From positions 1 to 52,412 of the IMG/VR virus record IMGVR_UViG_3300033145_001015: 52,412 nucleotides of DNA; one strand, written 5' to 3'. Source of the stretch: a virus. The position numbers and the translations under genes were made by a program. Numbering within the stretch: the stretch's first letter is position 1; each line of letters begins with the position of its first letter. Shown here piece after piece: positions 16,561 to 25,833 of this stretch. Under the pieces are notes generated by a model, which did no database searches, was not told the origin of the DNA, and saw nothing but the letters and a program-made list of their open reading frames with translations.

Positions 16561-18918
16561 CTAGATAATTCTCCGCCTTCCGGCGGGTTTGCAGGATGTC
16601 GTGATCGACTCGACTGCCCACTTGCGCCCCGCAGTTCCAGTTATCTTTAACGACATAGCTTGTCCCCGACACGCTGGATGAACGGTGGCGTTAAGCTCAT
16701 CGCTCCATGTCCCCGTGTCGGAGGCATCGTCATTTATCGCGCCTTCTGGCGTTAAGGAACCGACCGCAGCCCACGTCACGTCGCCACTGCCATCCGCCAT
16801 TACGGCGTCAATTGAGTAAAGCTTCCCGACCAACGAATCCCTAGCAAGTGGTATGGGTCCAATGACAGCGTATGTCTCGTAAGTTGTGCCGCAATCATTT
16901 TCGGCAAGCTCGCTGAATCTCCGCAACTTACCATCGCGGCATCCGAGAATAACGCTAGAATCCTCTATTACCCTAGACTGGTATGCGCATGTTGCAGTTG
17001 GCTCGTGATCCTCAATCATAGAAACAGGCCAGAATGTCTTTCTTGACCAATCGAACCACCAGTGAGTGCGCGAATTAAACATCACTGATGTCAAGAAAAT
17101 ATGGACCCCGCCGTCGTGCAGATCATATTCCAGTGACACAGTGAGCATATCTGGATTTAAGTTTTGGAATTCCCGCGGCAAAACCTCACGTGAAAGCGGA
17201 ATAGGCGAAGCGTCCGCGCCTGTTGGCAGGGCGTATAAGCCATCAAAAGACAGGAAAATAAGCTCACCGGCTGGTCCAAGGCACCATGCAGTCGGCCCCA
17301 CGATCCCGACAGTATGGCTTACTGAATTTAAACTGCCACCATAAGCGGGATCACCAAGTAATCGCCATAATGAATTTCGACATGCTATAACTAAATAATC
17401 ATCGTTGTGTGGTACAAGCGCAGTAATTGGATCACCAGGCACACCAGCGTCGCTTGCTGTACCGGCTACAGCTCGCTGGCTATCCTCTTGTGAGTAATCC
17501 CAATCAAGCGGATCGCTCTGGCGAGCCATATACCATACATGAGGAGCTATCTCAGCACCGGCCAATACAATGCGGTCCAGGTGGCGACAGATTAAAGGGC
17601 AACCCGTCGGAACTTGTCCGGCTGTAGCGGTCATTTGCACCAACGTACCGGCAGACGGGTCAAACACTTTAGGAGCGCGCTCAATCCGAAATGAGCATGT
17701 TCCGTTGCCCGGCGACGAGGCGAGCGTTAGCGCGCCCGCCGCCAAGCTGGAAATCTTATACGTCCCAGCGACAGTAGCACCACCAACATTGGACACAACG
17801 ACCACATCATTATAAGGCGATATATTCTGCTCTGCCCAATTTGGATTAGCGGTAGCAGTGAGTTGATCGCCAGTTACTATACCATCAGTCTGCGTGATGC
17901 GTAAATCGCCGTAGTCGGCAATGTATAAATCCTGGCCGCTCTGGACTGCCTGTAATGTCACATCATCCCGTACCGTGAGATCAGTGGTCGCTACAGTCAT
18001 GCGACCGCTAGTATCCTCTGTGTATATGTCACCGTCCGCAGACGCCACCAGCATCGAGCGCAAAGACGGTGTTTCGATAGTCGAAAAATACTGAACTCGA
18101 AACGTATTGCACAAGCATAGCCCGCCATCATTTGTGCATTCTAAACCGAAACCAACGCGCCTATTTCCTGAGTCGTGAGTATCAACGACCTGCTCGATTA
18201 ACTCAACACCATTCCAAAATACTTTTACTGTGTCACCAGTCACCACTACCGACAGCCATGCTGCCTGCGGTTCATTAAATGTCATATCGGTGACTAAACC
18301 ATAATCAGTTTTGCTCCCTGAGTCAATGGAAGAAAGTTGCATTGAATACGAATTTGTCGAACCAGCCATAGTAAGCTCAACCATGACCCCGGCACCCGCC
18401 TCCCCGATCTCCGTGAAGTTGGGGCTGCCATCATCCAATCGCAGGTATATCCTATACTTACCATGCCACGATCCACCCCACGGTACCAAAAATGCCTCAA
18501 CTGTATACGACTCAGAAATGTCAATATCAAGAACCCTGAGAACCGCTTCCCCTTCAGCGGTATTTGTATCAACAGCAGCCACGGAAGTTGGCAAAATAAG
18601 AGGAAGGGTATCAGCCCAAAACGGCAGACTCCATGAGACATCAAGCGTAGTACCAGCAAAGTTATCCGACCAAGAGGTGAAAGCGTCGCCCATTGCAAGA
18701 GTCATCGGTGATAGCATTCGCACTTCGCCACCGAGATCGTCAACGTGAGATAATGTTAATCCCGGCCTGCTACCACCCCTCTCCCTTCCTTCGAGCGTGG
18801 CGACTGCCCGCACATTCATGCAGTCTGGCGTAGTGAAGGGAGCTTGCCGCTGATAGCTAGACTTACGGTATAAGCCGCCAAGCGGAAATTCAAGAGCAAT
18901 TTGACGTGCTTTCGTCAT
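16561..18918 (-). CDS. Tail tubular/nozzle-type protein with inserted lectin-like domain
   Basis: A 785-residue protein starting FPLGGLYRKSSYQRQAPFTT and CMNVRA. Later segments are typical of podovirus nozzle proteins (T7 gp12-like): HVWYMARQSDPLDWDYSQ, ALVPHNDDYLVIACRNSLWRLLG and WCLGPAGELIFLSFDGLYALP. An extra beta-sandwich resembling a LamG/concanavalin fold appears to sit at about residues 85-275. It is the first gene after the promoter nested in a terminator at 18932-18984, so it opens the tail module. Confidence 0.7.
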   Translation of the reverse strand: MTKARQIALEFPLGGLYRKSSYQRQAPFTTPDCMNVRAVATLEGRERGGSRPGLTLSHVDDLGGEVRMLSPMTLAMGDAFTSWSDNFAGTTLDVSWSLPFWADTLPLILPTSVAAVDTNTAEGEAVLRVLDIDISESYTVEAFLVPWGGSWHGKYRIYLRLDDGSPNFTEIGEAGAGVMVELTMAGSTNSYSMQLSSIDSGSKTDYGLVTDMTFNEPQAAWLSVVVTGDTVKVFWNGVELIEQVVDTHDSGNRRVGFGLECTNDGGLCLCNTFRVQYFSTIETPSLRSMLVASADGDIYTEDTSGRMTVATTDLTVRDDVTLQAVQSGQDLYIADYGDLRITQTDGIVTGDQLTATANPNWAEQNISPYNDVVVVSNVGGATVAGTYKISSLAAGALTLASSPGNGTCSFRIERAPKVFDPSAGTLVQMTATAGQVPTGCPLICRHLDRIVLAGAEIAPHVWYMARQSDPLDWDYSQEDSQRAVAGTASDAGVPGDPITALVPHNDDYLVIACRNSLWRLLGDPAYGGSLNSVSHTVGIVGPTAWCLGPAGELIFLSFDGLYALPTGADASPIPLSREVLPREFQNLNPDMLTVSLEYDLHDGGVHIFLTSVMFNSRTHWWFDWSRKTFWPVSMIEDHEPTATCAYQSRVIEDSSVILGCRDGKLRRFSELAENDCGTTYETYAVIGPIPLARDSLVGKLYSIDAVMADGSGDVTWAAVGSLTPEGAINDDASDTGTWSDELNATVHPACRGQAMSLKITGTAGRKWAVESITTSCKPAGRRRII

Positions 18919-18931
18919 TCAAATATCTCGA

Positions 18932-18973
18932 TAAAAAAGGCTTGCGACAGTATACATTATACCGTCGCAAGCC
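18932..18973 (-). terminator. Intrinsic terminator upstream of the tail module
   Basis: On the - strand the stem GGCTTGCGAC/GTCGCAAGCC (10 perfect pairs, 18939-18973) continues inward as GTATA/TATAC after one mismatch. It is followed by TTTTTTATC. It would end transcripts arriving from the capsid side. A promoter lies inside the same stem. Confidence 0.9.
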
Positions 18974-18984
18974 CTGAATGTCAA
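18956..18984 (-). promoter_or_regulatory. Leftward promoter nested in the terminator stem
   Basis: On the - strand, TTGACA (18984-18979) is followed by 17 bases and TATAAT (18961-18956). The -10 box overlaps the loop side of the terminator hairpin. A transcript starting near 18949 contains only the descending arm, so it cannot form the terminator. Confidence 0.85.
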
Positions 18985-18992
18985 CCTCTCAA

Positions 18993-20633
18993 TTACGCGG
19001 TGTCATCAAGGCTATTGCAGGCCAAGTAAACAATACGCACCCGAACCTTACCGCCAGCCACAAACTTCTCAGACACAGCAGCACCAGCATTATCGGCAGC
19101 CTTCACTGTCACCGTTTCCGCCCCGCTAAGCACGGCGTAAGCAGGTAGTGTGTTAGTCTTGGTATTTTGGACCAAATCAGCACTCAAACCATACTTGTCG
19201 GGATCACCAGTAACACCAATACCAACCTTAGTTAGGCCATCATCACCAGTAGCATCGCCCTCCACGAGCGTATCGTTGTTAGCCTGCACCGAAAGAATAA
19301 CCGCGCCATCAGGCACAGTTTCCGTCAGGTCGCACTCCACGGCATTTGTGAGAGTCACAACTTCATCAATTACCTTAACCTCAAAACCCTCGGTAGCCGA
19401 GGCCCCGAAACGCTGAGCCACGGCAGCAGCGGCAGCACCGGCGCTAAGAGAGACCGCACCGCTTGCCCCGACATTGCGGAATTCACTTACGTCCTTGCTG
19501 GCATCAACAACCACCGCCTTGCTGGCCTCTACGGTTCCGGCGGCAGTTATGTCACAAGCATTCAATTCCGCTGGCGTAGCAGTTACCTCAACCTCAAGGC
19601 CAGTTGCACCAACGTGCAATTCAGTAGCTTTCACAACGCCGATATTGACATTTGCGTCTGCCACAACTGCCTTGCTGGCAACCTGAGTGCCAGCTACCGC
19701 ATCATCTAGCACGTCGGCTTCCGCTAGCGTAATCTGAGCAGTAGACTGCATGAGATACGACGTAGCCCCGGGATCAGGCAAGTTAATAGTTCGTGCCGCT
19801 GCCATTTCAGCTACCACGATAGAGACGGTAGTATCACCCGCTTGATCCGCACAAGTCAAGGAAACTTTTCCCTTTGACTCGGTAGATGGAAAAATATCGA
19901 CACTACCAACACTGCCCGAAGCACCAGCATCCAAGTTTTGACAATTAAGATTACGAAAGTCCCCGGCATCCTTATCTGAACTCACCACAACAGCCTTGGA
20001 TGCTACGACCGTTCCAGCCACGGCGTCATCCAGAACGTCGGCCTCAGCTAACGTAATCTGAGCGGTGGACTGCATCAGATACGAAGTCGCCCCCGGGTCA
20101 GGAAGGTGAACTGCCCTTGCCGCGGCCATCTCATCAACCACAAGCGAGACAGTCGTATCACCCGCTTGGTCAGCAACAGAGACGGCCAACTTACCCTTAG
20201 ACGCCGTAGACGGAAACACGTCAAGCACACCAGCCGCGCCAGACGAACCAACATCAAAGCTGCCGACTGAACTTACAACAGATACCTTGCCGTCCGCAGC
20301 CATAGTTGCGTCTTGTGACATGGCGACTTGCTCGAAGCTGTCGCCATCACCGACCAGGATTTCACCTTCAGTATAATCGACAGGCCCAACGTCAGCGCAA
20401 TCCGCGACAGAAAGAGACTCGGGACTTTCGAGTGCATCAAAATTGCAGGAGCTTACTGAACCTACATTTTGGTACACCGCAGTACCAGCGATACCATCAG
20501 TATGTTGAAACAGGCAACCCGTCTGATAACCGTCTGCCCCGTTAGTTGGAACAGTATCACCGGATGCAAAAAGCAAACCGCGATCCAGCTCGGGCTTCTG
20601 CATTTTGATTAAACTACAAATACGGTCGATCAT
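18993..20633 (-). CDS. Repeat-containing structural protein (head or tail fibre-like)
   Basis: A 546-residue protein with two long, nearly identical units at residues about 128-222 and 236-329. Both contain DxFPST.SKGK, ADQAGDTTVS, EMAAAR, LPDPGATSYLMQ and ITLAEADVLDDAVAGT. A third partial unit (PAELNACDITAAGTVEASKAVV) follows, then a beta-rich C-terminus. Such repeats occur in phage decoration and fibre proteins. It lies between two terminators, so its level is set separately from its neighbours. Confidence 0.7.
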   Translation of the reverse strand: MIDRICSLIKMQKPELDRGLLFASGDTVPTNGADGYQTGCLFQHTDGIAGTAVYQNVGSVSSCNFDALESPESLSVADCADVGPVDYTEGEILVGDGDSFEQVAMSQDATMAADGKVSVVSSVGSFDVGSSGAAGVLDVFPSTASKGKLAVSVADQAGDTTVSLVVDEMAAARAVHLPDPGATSYLMQSTAQITLAEADVLDDAVAGTVVASKAVVVSSDKDAGDFRNLNCQNLDAGASGSVGSVDIFPSTESKGKVSLTCADQAGDTTVSIVVAEMAAARTINLPDPGATSYLMQSTAQITLAEADVLDDAVAGTQVASKAVVADANVNIGVVKATELHVGATGLEVEVTATPAELNACDITAAGTVEASKAVVVDASKDVSEFRNVGASGAVSLSAGAAAAAVAQRFGASATEGFEVKVIDEVVTLTNAVECDLTETVPDGAVILSVQANNDTLVEGDATGDDGLTKVGIGVTGDPDKYGLSADLVQNTKTNTLPAYAVLSGAETVTVKAADNAGAAVSEKFVAGGKVRVRIVYLACNSLDDTA

Positions 20634-20658
20634 TTTACATCCCTTTCAGGGACAGAGG

Positions 20659-20684
20659 AAAAAAATTCCGGTACTTTTACCCGG
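20659..20684 (-). terminator. Intrinsic terminator after the 94-residue structural gene
   Basis: On the - strand CCGGGTA and TACCGG pair around AAAG (20668-20684, one bulge) and are followed by AATTTTTTT. It lies 15 bases after the stop at 20699. No promoter of the GGTATAAT type follows, so the next gene may depend on read-through. Confidence 0.65.
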
Positions 20685-20698
20685 CAGTTAAAAACTCA

Positions 20699-20983
20699 CT
20701 ACACAATATGTGGTCCAGGGCGGATGTCAACATCGCCATCCTGATATGTTCCAGCTCCGTTGTTGCCGATGGCGTACACGGCCCCTCGGGCTTCATGGCC
20801 ACGCAAGACAGCCGTGTCGCCTATGTTTACCAACTGGACACCTTCCCCGGCAACGGCAGCTTCGCCGAGTCCAAGTGCCACAGCAGTATCGTTGTTTTTC
20901 TGGATCAAAAGTCTATCCCTGTGTTCATCTGCCGCTACAATAACAGTGCTGGCGGCTGTTGCAGTCCACTTGCCTTTAGCCAT
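20699..20983 (-). CDS. Small beta-rich structural protein
   Basis: Ninety-four residues, Gly/Ala/Val-rich, with alternating strand patterns (STVIVAADEHRDRLLIQKNNDTAVALGLG). This is typical of small beta-sandwich decoration or fibre-associated proteins encoded beside adaptor genes. Five bases separate it from the basic 95-residue gene. Function is inferred from length, composition and place. Confidence 0.55.
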   Translation of the reverse strand: MAKGKWTATAASTVIVAADEHRDRLLIQKNNDTAVALGLGEAAVAGEGVQLVNIGDTAVLRGHEARGAVYAIGNNGAGTYQDGDVDIRPGPHIV

Positions 20984-20988
20984 AGTAT

Positions 20989-21276
20989 TCAGTCCTTCTT
21001 CTTCTTGTCGCTTAAGGCTCTAATTAAATTCCAATACCCCGACCCAGCAGGCGCAGCCCCTTCCATGATTCCTTTCCTGCGACCGGCGGCTTTTTTTGTC
21101 CTGATTTGTGACGGCGTTGACTTTGCAATTGGCTTCTTCCCTGCTCTCACTTTATTGAAATGTGCGTCAACTCGTGCCCGCTCCGCCTTTCGCGCACCCC
21201 TCTTAGCCCCGGCAGCCAAGGAACCAGGCTTCTTCATTTCCTGCATGAGAGCAGCAATGTGAGTAATAGCGCTCAT
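20989..21276 (-). CDS. Small basic hypothetical protein
   Basis: Ninety-five residues, about one quarter Lys or Arg (KRGARKAERARVDAHFNKVRAGKK), ending KKKKD. It may bind DNA or a capsid surface. Its ATG overlaps the endonuclease stop as ATGA. No family is recognised. Confidence 0.55.
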   Translation of the reverse strand: MSAITHIAALMQEMKKPGSLAAGAKRGARKAERARVDAHFNKVRAGKKPIAKSTPSQIRTKKAAGRRKGIMEGAAPAGSGYWNLIRALSDKKKKD

Positions 21277-21956
21277 AGGACCACTACCTTCGATTGTTCT
21301 AAATAATTTGCGAGACCCCGGACACGCTGAACATCATCTTTCAGCAAACCAAGTGATATATTACATTGGTGGCATAGCCAACCACGGAATTTTCCTGTTT
21401 CATGGTCATGTTCCAAGGCGAGGCGTTTATGGCATTCAGACTCAGGTATTTGGCACCCGGCGTTTTGGCATCTTCCAGTAAACGCAGCTCTGATTTCTTC
21501 CACAGTCGCCGAGCATGGTACATGAGAATTTCTGCGCGCCATCGCATCAGACTGCCTAAGAGCACATAAAAAACGATCCTTCTTCACGTATGATTTCCTG
21601 GCAATCGCCCTCTTTTGTTTCTTGTGCCTGTGATTCCATGCACGCTGTTGCTCCGCAAGACAAGCATAACACCGCGCACTTCTTTTCTTACTTCGTATCG
21701 GAAATTCAGAGAGATTCTTTTCCATACCACATTTTGTGCATTTTCGCGTCAAGCCCTCGTATTTTTGCTCTCGTTCGGCTTTTTCCTTTTGTCTTTTTTT
21801 ATAAAGATCACTTTTGCGATATTGTATTTTGCAAACAGCATTAGTGCAATCCCTACATTTATGACGATAAAAAACAACGCCACCACCTTCACGATGATGA
21901 ACCGTAAAATTGCATAGCTGCTTTTCGATACCGCACACTTTGCAAATTCGCGTCAT
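21273..21956 (-). CDS. Endonuclease VII-type HNH nuclease (copy 1)
   Basis: A 227-residue protein. Its start at 21956 lies one base after the adaptor stop. Two N-terminal CxxC zinc modules (CKVCGIEKQLCNF; CTKCGMEKNLSEF) precede the C-terminal endonuclease VII core LALEHDHETGKFRGWLCHQCN. The core cuts branched or double-stranded DNA. It interrupts the adaptor/structural series and is related to the genes at 27959-28501 and 41199-41588. It may be a free-standing homing endonuclease or a junction resolvase. Confidence 0.85.
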   Translation of the reverse strand: MTRICKVCGIEKQLCNFTVHHREGGGVVFYRHKCRDCTNAVCKIQYRKSDLYKKRQKEKAEREQKYEGLTRKCTKCGMEKNLSEFPIRSKKRSARCYACLAEQQRAWNHRHKKQKRAIARKSYVKKDRFLCALRQSDAMARRNSHVPCSATVEEIRAAFTGRCQNAGCQIPESECHKRLALEHDHETGKFRGWLCHQCNISLGLLKDDVQRVRGLANYLEQSKVVVL

Positions 21957-21957
21957 C

Positions 21958-22743
21958 TCAAATCGGCTCCCCGTTATAGAGAATGGGGTACGTCCCCCCC
22001 GTATGGCCCCGCCTAAAATCAACTAACTCCGGGTCTTGATTGCCCATCTGGCCATAACACTTCCCGCTATTTTTCCTATCACGAGCTGCTGCGTCAACAA
22101 GAAGCGCCTGGTATATTTGTGTATGAATTCCAATCTCATCATTGACTTGACTCTCGGCAACAGCCAGACATGATTCGATATAAAGCTCAGCAAACTTCAT
22201 TCCGCCAAGCGGATACGGGTATGCACTGCTCAACGCGCCGCTAAACGCCTCATACTCATACGCCATAGTCCAGCTGTCATCTGGCTCGGGTTGCAAGAGA
22301 ACTTCCTGTCGCTGCCCACTGGAGCCATCTGAACTCTTGAAACGAGTGGCGAAGTACACCGGAATGCCAGTTTGGTCAGTCATGGCCCGCAGTTCAAGAA
22401 TCCTGCTAACCGCAACCTCAACAACCGAACTCTTATATTCCTCTGCCGGGAAATGAATTTTCCCAATCAATCGCCCAAAATCATCTGGCAAATCGTAGTC
22501 CGATATGCCAGATACAACCGCCAGTGTGGTATGCGGCCTGAGCCACGACCATTCGTAAGCAAGAGTGCTGGGATCAATTGCTGGCGGGTAATACACCCTT
22601 CGCACGCCACTCTGAACTAGCCTATTGAGTATCGCCTTTTTGGCAGCCGAATAATCGTCATACGCCTTGTAGCCGTAACCGAGGAACTCCCCGGTCCGGC
22701 CAATCAGATCAGCAAAGCCTACTGACAATCCAGATTCAGCCAA
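21958..22743 (-). CDS. Head-tail adaptor-type protein
   Basis: A 261-residue mostly helical protein (DDYSAAKKAILNRLVQSGVRRV; FAELYIESCLAVAESQVND) with YPPAIDP and W-rich segments. Size and position after the capsid genes suit the gp11- or gp4-like ring that joins portal to tail nozzle in podoviruses. The assignment rests on order and pattern. Confidence 0.55.
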   Translation of the reverse strand: MAESGLSVGFADLIGRTGEFLGYGYKAYDDYSAAKKAILNRLVQSGVRRVYYPPAIDPSTLAYEWSWLRPHTTLAVVSGISDYDLPDDFGRLIGKIHFPAEEYKSSVVEVAVSRILELRAMTDQTGIPVYFATRFKSSDGSSGQRQEVLLQPEPDDSWTMAYEYEAFSGALSSAYPYPLGGMKFAELYIESCLAVAESQVNDEIGIHTQIYQALLVDAAARDRKNSGKCYGQMGNQDPELVDFRRGHTGGTYPILYNGEPI

Positions 22744-22814
22744 TGGATTACTCCTATAAGTAACCCAGCCGGAAGGTTCTTATGGCGCGACCGACTGGGA
22801 ACGAGTGTCTTGTT

Positions 22815-22848
22815 GCCTCGGCTGGAGGAGAGAATATCCAGCCGAGGC
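22815..22848 (-). terminator. Perfect 11-bp hairpin after the decoration-protein gene
   Basis: GCCTCGGCTGG and CCAGCCGAGGC pair perfectly around a 12-base loop, 26 bases beyond the stop at 22874. The downstream - strand bases (AACAAGAC) have no U-run, so it may be a weak or factor-dependent terminator, or an mRNA 3'-end stabiliser rather than a classical terminator. Confidence 0.5.
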
Positions 22849-22873
22849 TTTGCATACACCTTTCGGTATACGC

Positions 22874-23662
22874 TTATGTCACGCTACAACCGACACGACC
22901 TCTTTCATACCAGTCACCGACCCACTCGACGGTATCCTCGTCACCATCATCATCCAAGACGATGGTTTGCAAGGCAGTTGCCCCGTCAAGCTGAATGCCA
23001 TTAACGGTAATGACGAAATCATACGTGTCACCATAATCAACAACACAAACAAACTTCTTGCGCTGACCGGGCTTGGTTCCATCAGCCATTGTGAAAGTGG
23101 CGTGAGAACCAGGGGTTCCAGTCGCGTCAAGGACGGTCACTCCGCCGACCATGCAAGCGATAGCTCCGCCAGTATCAGCGTCCACGACCTGCACGAGATT
23201 AGACTCTTCGCCTTCCTGGAGGCGACAAAGAACTAGCCCAGCGTCCGTAGAACAATCTGCGGTTTGGAGCGGAACCATCGAGCCGCGGCCTTGGAATCCG
23301 GCATACCGAAAATAACCAGCATAAGTTCCAGCGGCTTCGCACGTAAAGATGCCGACACCAATCGTAGTGCTGACTTTACATAGCACGCTACACACGCTAC
23401 CTGGCAGGTAAATCTCAATAAGTTGCCCGCCAGATTGTGCTGAATAATCCCGTGCACATACCCCTGCAAAATACGGGGCATTCAGAATCGTCGGAACCTC
23501 GACGCGATTTCCACGCCGAGCATCAGAAGCCGAAGCGGTTCCGTAATCCCAGTTATAACACACCCCTTGGCCTTCAAGCAACGCAGTCGCGCCCTCAAAC
23601 CAAACCCACGCGCTAATCGTATCTGCCTGTTTCTGATAGGCATTTAGCGACCTACTAGACAT
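22874..23662 (-). CDS. Capsid decoration or head-associated protein
   Basis: A 262-residue beta-rich protein immediately downstream of the capsid gene. It has many Cys (CYNW, CARDY, CSVLCKV, CSTDAGLVLC), unusual for a cytoplasmic structural protein, and a C-terminal acidic strand region (VLDDDGDEDTVEWVGDW). Position suits a head decoration or stabilising protein. No domain is named with confidence. Confidence 0.55.
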   Translation of the reverse strand: MSSRSLNAYQKQADTISAWVWFEGATALLEGQGVCYNWDYGTASASDARRGNRVEVPTILNAPYFAGVCARDYSAQSGGQLIEIYLPGSVCSVLCKVSTTIGVGIFTCEAAGTYAGYFRYAGFQGRGSMVPLQTADCSTDAGLVLCRLQEGEESNLVQVVDADTGGAIACMVGGVTVLDATGTPGSHATFTMADGTKPGQRKKFVCVVDYGDTYDFVITVNGIQLDGATALQTIVLDDDGDEDTVEWVGDWYERGRVGCSVT

Positions 23663-23702
23663 ATCAATATCCTTCTCTTAAAAGTCGAAATTGCCTAAAA
23701 AA

Positions 23703-24746
23703 TTACGCAACCTTGGAAAACACGGCCTGGCGACGCAGGTCAGTACAAATCATCTCGAACGAACAATCGAGATCAATACGACGAACCTTGCTCTTATTCG
23801 GAACCATATACGGTTTCGAGAGTTGATTCTCCCAGCCAGCCAACACGCCGACGGCCAGCTTCTTCCAGTCAAGCATGTAGACCGGATCGGTATCATCTGC
23901 ATCGAGCTTCGGAACGTAAGTAAGTGGCGTACCCTTAAAGACAGTCTTACCGTCCTTGCTGGCAACATCATTCCCTAGATTCATATTCTGGGTTTCCAGA
24001 ATCTCCTCCATTAAACTAACGGTATTGTAGTTCGCGTAAATACCATTACCCATCCCACCCACATCAGGTTGGGAGTGGGACACGGGACTTCGGAACCTCG
24101 TTTTCATGGACGCTTCGCGCATCTTACGAATCAAATCCTCCTTGGAAACCGCAGCGTAATCAGACGCCCAATTTACCCAACGAGCATTCGCGGAAGTAAG
24201 AATATGCGCACGGCCAATAGCCTCATAGCCACTCGGATCGACGCCCTTGAAGCCATTCTCGCCCGAAGCGCATTTTTGCACCCAGAACGAAACTCCGTGC
24301 GGAGTTTTGTTATCGGTAGCTGAAGGACTCCCCCACAGAAACTCCTCCATCTTCTCGTAAAACGAAACCATCATAGCGACGTAACGAGAATAAACCAAAT
24401 CAACGATTGCCTTACCACCACGTTGAAAAGCCTTTTCGCGCTGATCGTAGATATAATGCGCGTTGACGTGTCGGGGCCGCATGTAGCCCTCAACCAACGT
24501 ATCAGTTACGCTTGAACCATCGGTCTCGAAAAGGCTGACTGCACGGGCACTGTGGTTGTGGTCAATCTGTGCCTGGAATTGCCAGTCGTCGCCACCGTCA
24601 AAGACCTTCCTGCGACCCTTCCAAAGCTCCCTTACGGCAACGTGATCCGAAAGATCAGTCTGCAAATCCAGGAACGCCCCCTTTTTAACTAGATGCTCTT
24701 GCGTTGCAATGACAGCATCGTCAATATCAGCAAATTGAATTGCCAT
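23703..24746 (-). CDS. Major capsid protein
   Basis: A 347-residue protein following the scaffold gene. The FYEKMEEFLWG, PHGVSFWVQ and NYNTVSLMEEIL segments, and the late TPLTYVPKLD and VYMLDWKKLAVGV strands, fit an HK97-fold capsid subunit with N-arm, E-loop, P- and A-domains. It forms the icosahedral shell. Assigned from order (portal, scaffold, capsid), length and composition. Confidence 0.75.
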   Translation of the reverse strand: MAIQFADIDDAVIATQEHLVKKGAFLDLQTDLSDHVAVRELWKGRRKVFDGGDDWQFQAQIDHNHSARAVSLFETDGSSVTDTLVEGYMRPRHVNAHYIYDQREKAFQRGGKAIVDLVYSRYVAMMVSFYEKMEEFLWGSPSATDNKTPHGVSFWVQKCASGENGFKGVDPSGYEAIGRAHILTSANARWVNWASDYAAVSKEDLIRKMREASMKTRFRSPVSHSQPDVGGMGNGIYANYNTVSLMEEILETQNMNLGNDVASKDGKTVFKGTPLTYVPKLDADDTDPVYMLDWKKLAVGVLAGWENQLSKPYMVPNKSKVRRIDLDCSFEMICTDLRRQAVFSKVA

Positions 24747-24784
24747 TTCTTACTTTCTGTTCTACTCCGTGAACAAATACGCCG

Positions 24785-25819
24785 CTACTTCCGTGCGAAA
24801 AATCTCGCATTTAACATCTCGGCAGCTTCCTCCAACGGAGATTGATGTCCTCTTGTTTTTCGACTATTCGCTCTCTGGATATGTTGCGAACCGCGTTTCG
24901 CAAGGTCGTCAGAGAGTTTCTTTTCACGATTTTGCTGATATGTATCTTTCAATACCAGCCTTGCCGCATCGTCAAACATTTCGTCACGATCCGGCGCTTG
25001 CATTCCCGCGGCGTTATACCCGCTGAGGAATACGGCAACTTTATTAGCGATAGCCTCCCTGGTGGCAAATTGCGCACCATATCTATCGAGTGAATTCATT
25101 TTCCCGGCCCCGAGGACCGTCTCAAAATCCTTCCCGAGTCCAGCGACCTTACCGTCGAACCAATTGGTCATTTCACTAACAACCGCCTCGTGTGATGCCC
25201 GCTCGGAATACTGGGATTGTTCGGCGATACTGGATTTTAATTCCTCTAATTCGTCATGTTGCTTTTTCGCTACGTCAAGAAGCGAATCGTACAATTCAAT
25301 AACTTCCGGTTCATATTTCTCGGGATCGAGCTTCTTGACACCGGCAAATGGGTCTACTTTTTCCTTAGGTGCTTCCTGCTCTTCCGGCGGTCGTTGCGCC
25401 TCAACGGCAGCCCGCATGGAATCAACTGCACGATCAAGCACAGCAGACGACGGGAACGACCTAGCCTCCTCTAGCGATAGTCCAGCTTGAACTGCACGAG
25501 TCAAACAAGCATCGCTTATTTCCTCCACCTGCCCTGAAGAAGTATCTTCTTTCTTAGGAGCATCTTTATCTCCCGGTTCCGTCTCGCCCTCAACACCCTC
25601 CAAATCTCCTTCGGGATCGCCAGACTTATCATCGGGATCGCCATCAGCATTAGCAGGATCACTTCGAGCATCATCCTTGCGCCCGTCGTCTTTCTTTTCC
25701 TCGATAACTCCCTCTGGCGCATCCACCCCGCCGCCTACCACCTCTTCGAGTTCCTGATCTTCAACGATAGTATCAATGGCACCATCAATCTCAGTAAGCA
25801 TTTCGTCTGCAACTGGCAT
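24785..25819 (-). CDS. Scaffolding protein
   Basis: A 344-residue protein starting at the ATG at 25819, six bases after an AGGAGAG site. The first 110 residues are acidic and disordered (repeated DDP, GDPEGDLEGVEGE). The centre is a coiled coil (LLDVAKKQHDELEELKSSIAEQ). The C-terminus is basic and helical (NSRKTRGHQSPLEEAAEMLNARFFARK), as is usual for the capsid-binding end of scaffolds. It directs procapsid assembly and is lost afterwards. Confidence 0.75.
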   Translation of the reverse strand: MPVADEMLTEIDGAIDTIVEDQELEEVVGGGVDAPEGVIEEKKDDGRKDDARSDPANADGDPDDKSGDPEGDLEGVEGETEPGDKDAPKKEDTSSGQVEEISDACLTRAVQAGLSLEEARSFPSSAVLDRAVDSMRAAVEAQRPPEEQEAPKEKVDPFAGVKKLDPEKYEPEVIELYDSLLDVAKKQHDELEELKSSIAEQSQYSERASHEAVVSEMTNWFDGKVAGLGKDFETVLGAGKMNSLDRYGAQFATREAIANKVAVFLSGYNAAGMQAPDRDEMFDDAARLVLKDTYQQNREKKLSDDLAKRGSQHIQRANSRKTRGHQSPLEEAAEMLNARFFARK

Positions 25820-25833
25820 GTTATTTTCTCTCC

